Assembly: GCA_947625655.1 (NCBI GenBank)
Contig: CANQPD010000022.1
Location: 1 to 49,929 of the forward strand
DNA: 49,929 bases
Reading direction: 5' to 3'
Source: an uncultured Dysosmobacter sp.
GTDB lineage: Bacteria > Bacillota > Clostridia > Oscillospirales > Oscillospiraceae
Position 1 is the first letter of the stretch; each line of letters begins with the position of its first letter. The position numbers and the translations under genes were made by a program. The notes under the pieces are model-generated. The model ran no database searches and was not told where the DNA came from. It saw nothing but the letters and a program-made list of their open reading frames with translations. Below, one piece after another: positions 48,493-49,929 of this stretch.

Positions 48493-49585
48493 TTCGGACA
48501 ACTCCTTTCAAAATTTTCAGATTGATGAAGGGTTTCACGCGCTCTTGCCAAAAATGCCAGGAGTCTGAATGATAGATATATCCCATATAGCTGATCATTC
48601 CGGACGCGTGCGTCGGTGATATATAATTCAGCCGCGCGATGGTCCGCGCTTTTCTGGCAATCCGCAGCATGATCGATTTTCGGATCGTGGTCCATCCTGG
48701 GTGGAACCGGAACCCTAAAAAATCGAGTGGGCGTATGCGCAGACGAAAAACCTGCCAGTTGGCTTTGATCCGCATTCCTTCCTCCTGCATCTTCGCGCTG
48801 ATTTTCCGCAGCGCCGCGTGAAGCCGCTTCTTTGATGTATCGAAGAGGACCACGTCGTCAACGTACCGAACGCTGTGCTTTACGCCGCATTCCTGCGCGA
48901 TGAAGTGATCGAGGTCCTGAAAAAAGAAATTGCAAAACCACGGCGATGGATAAAGGCCCACCGGGATTCCGACCGCTTCCGTCTCCGGCAGCAGACGCTC
49001 GCCCGTTGCCATCGGCTGCTGATAGCTCGCGATCATCAGGCCGGCCAAACGCAGGAAGCGTCTGTCTTTGATCCTGGCCGCCAGCTTCCTGCGAAGCTCT
49101 TCATGCTTCATTGATGGGTAGCACTTTTCGGCGTCCAGTTTCAATACCTTGCTGGTTCCTCGTGGGTCTTTTCGGATCCACCGTTCAATGGTTTTCTTTG
49201 CCCCGTCCGTCCCTTTTCCCGGAACGCAGCCGCAGCTGTGTTCGTACTCGCTGTGCATAACAATTTCCTTGAAGATCTGAACGAAGGCGTGGTGAATGCA
49301 CTGATCCGGATAAAACCGCGGCACGGCAATAATGCGCTTTTTCTTCTTGATGCCGTCGTTTATCTGTCGGATCGTGTATGGGTGCGGGACCCAGGTTTCG
49401 GTCTCCAGCATCTCTTGGATTTTCGCAGCGTACCCGTCAATGTCTGCGAGAATGCGCTGCACGCTCGGGCGCTTGGTCTTGCGCTTCGCCGCGTTCCTGA
49501 TCGCCTTTTTGATGTTGTCCAGGTCGGTGACGCGCTCGTATAAATGCCCGATCCTTTTTGTGTAATTAATGGGTTGCTGTATCAT
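48452..49585 (-). CDS. DGR reverse transcriptase, copy 2
   Basis: 377 aa. LKLDAEKCYPSM (about 148-159), VGLYPSPW (about 209-216), YVDD (241-244), LDFLGF. Closely similar to copy 1 through the palm and fingers; the last residues differ (copy 1 is five residues longer). All catalytic Asp residues are kept, so both copies look active. It follows TR2, the template that matches the visible variable repeat. Confidence 0.93.
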   Translation of the reverse strand: MIQQPINYTKRIGHLYERVTDLDNIKKAIRNAAKRKTKRPSVQRILADIDGYAAKIQEMLETETWVPHPYTIRQINDGIKKKKRIIAVPRFYPDQCIHHAFVQIFKEIVMHSEYEHSCGCVPGKGTDGAKKTIERWIRKDPRGTSKVLKLDAEKCYPSMKHEELRRKLAARIKDRRFLRLAGLMIASYQQPMATGERLLPETEAVGIPVGLYPSPWFCNFFFQDLDHFIAQECGVKHSVRYVDDVVLFDTSKKRLHAALRKISAKMQEEGMRIKANWQVFRLRIRPLDFLGFRFHPGWTTIRKSIMLRIARKARTIARLNYISPTHASGMISYMGYIYHSDSWHFWQERVKPFINLKILKGVVRNENRKQHQALCAA

Positions 49586-49794
49586 GGTCTTTTTACCTCT
49601 TTGTTAGCCTCACCGGTTTTCCATGCTGCCGTGATGGCGGTACTTGCCGGTGCCATTTGCGGCCAAATTTTCACCGAGCGGTGCGGCCCGGCTGCGCGCC
49701 GGGGCTGCTGATGCAGCGGACAAGGGCACGGCATCTCTATCGATAAATTGGAAAAATGCCGATGATAAAAATGCCTGTTGAGATAAATAACAAA
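49586..49794 (-). ncRNA. Conserved spacer between TR2 and RT2 (probable 3' part of DGR template RNA)
   Basis: Counterpart of 1705-1900, conserved in long blocks. It is longer by short insertions (for example around 49635 and 49760). No shared reading frame. Likely required for cDNA priming, by analogy with studied DGR RNAs. Confidence 0.55.
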
Positions 49795-49901
49795 GTGGGC
49801 GCGCGAGGATGTTCCAGTTGGAATTCCCGACACCGTTGTTGCAGTGACGGTTGAACGGCCCAGCATTACCGCCGTTGTTGACGTTGCCGCCGGAGATGAC
49901 C
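49795..49901 (-). repeat. DGR template repeat 2 (TR2), donor of the visible VR
   Basis: 107 nt aligned without gaps to the VR at 2166-2272: 15 differences, 14 at template adenines. Encodes SGGNVNNGGNAGPF, then NRHCNNGVGNSNWN and ILARP; the fixed residues C, GVG and S between variable sites match the fibre protein, which TR1 does not. Ten Asn codons (AAC/AAT), eight of them changed in the VR. Confidence 0.92.
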
Positions 49902-49929
49902 CGCACGCGCGTGTCCTTGTCCCCAAAAA
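49853..49929 (-). repeat. 77-bp exact repeat shared with 1959-2035, ending at the window edge
   Basis: Exact copy of 1959-2035. Its right end is the last base of the window, as expected if a short-read assembly stopped at an unresolved repeat. Confidence 0.9.

Noticed and set aside
1..49929. tRNA genes, integrase or attachment site
   Set aside because: No cloverleaf, no tyrosine or serine recombinase motif and no att core could be recognised by reading both strands; absence is not proven for the unseen junction.

Overview
The window is almost entirely one phage genome of about 50 kb. It looks like a contractile-tailed phage (myovirus type) of a moderately GC-rich Firmicute, probably a gut Clostridium relative. 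The evidence is strong AGGAGG-type ribosome binding sites, frequent 1-20 nt gene overlaps, a lambda-like head (Nu1-like and GpA-like terminase, lambda portal, gpW joiner), a P2-like tail (sheath, tube, tape measure, gpX, gpD, gpV, gpU, gp25/gpW, gpJ, gpI), XkdX-type proteins and XRE regulators. No host gene, tRNA, rRNA, CRISPR array or recognisable integrase is visible.

Layout. Nearly all genes read leftward (minus strand). From right to left: a control region at 43.2-45.6 kb holds two XRE regulators, a consensus leftward promoter with an operator inside its spacer, and three small rightward genes. Then come an IS30-type DDE transposase with a stand-alone HTH paralogue (41.7-43.1 kb) and an early block of small genes (26-41.3 kb) with a SleB-like hydrolase, a SNF2 helicase split in two, an MT-A70 methyltransferase, a putative ssDNA-binding protein, a primase-helicase, an iteron-rich AT-rich stretch that looks like a replication origin (29.96-30.26 kb), an HD hydrolase, a membrane-anchored VRR-NUC nuclease and a DUF1492-like late regulator. 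After a strong terminator the late block runs from a ParB-methyltransferase fusion and terminase (25.5 kb) through head and tail genes to a tail fibre at 2.2-4.0 kb. The lysis genes (holins, three-domain endolysin) lie at 45.6-47.8 kb, also leftward, ending at a bidirectional terminator. Head-tail-lysis becomes one continuous late operon only if the two window ends are joined, so the molecule is probably circular or permuted and cut inside the diversity region.

The most striking system is a duplicated diversity-generating retroelement (DGR). The tail-fibre gene ends in a C-type-lectin-like variable repeat (VR, 2166-2272). Two complete cassettes, each with template repeat, reverse transcriptase, coiled-coil tail protein, XkdX protein and Cys-rich protein, sit at the two window ends (1-2035 and 47789-49929). 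The VR differs from the distant template TR2 at 15 of 107 positions, 14 of them template adenines. It differs from the adjacent template TR1 at 27, of which 13 are not adenines. So the visible VR was last written from TR2, while TR1 encodes a different scaffold with no matching VR in the window.

Other points worth attention: a programmed -1 frameshift upstream of the tape measure gene, a 164-nt portal/protease overlap, a primase zinc finger lacking its fourth ligand, and an IS30-like transposase as the only candidate integration enzyme. The right window edge coincides exactly with the end of a 77-bp identity between the two TRs, so that edge, and the sequence between position 49929 and position 1, should be treated as a possible assembly break.
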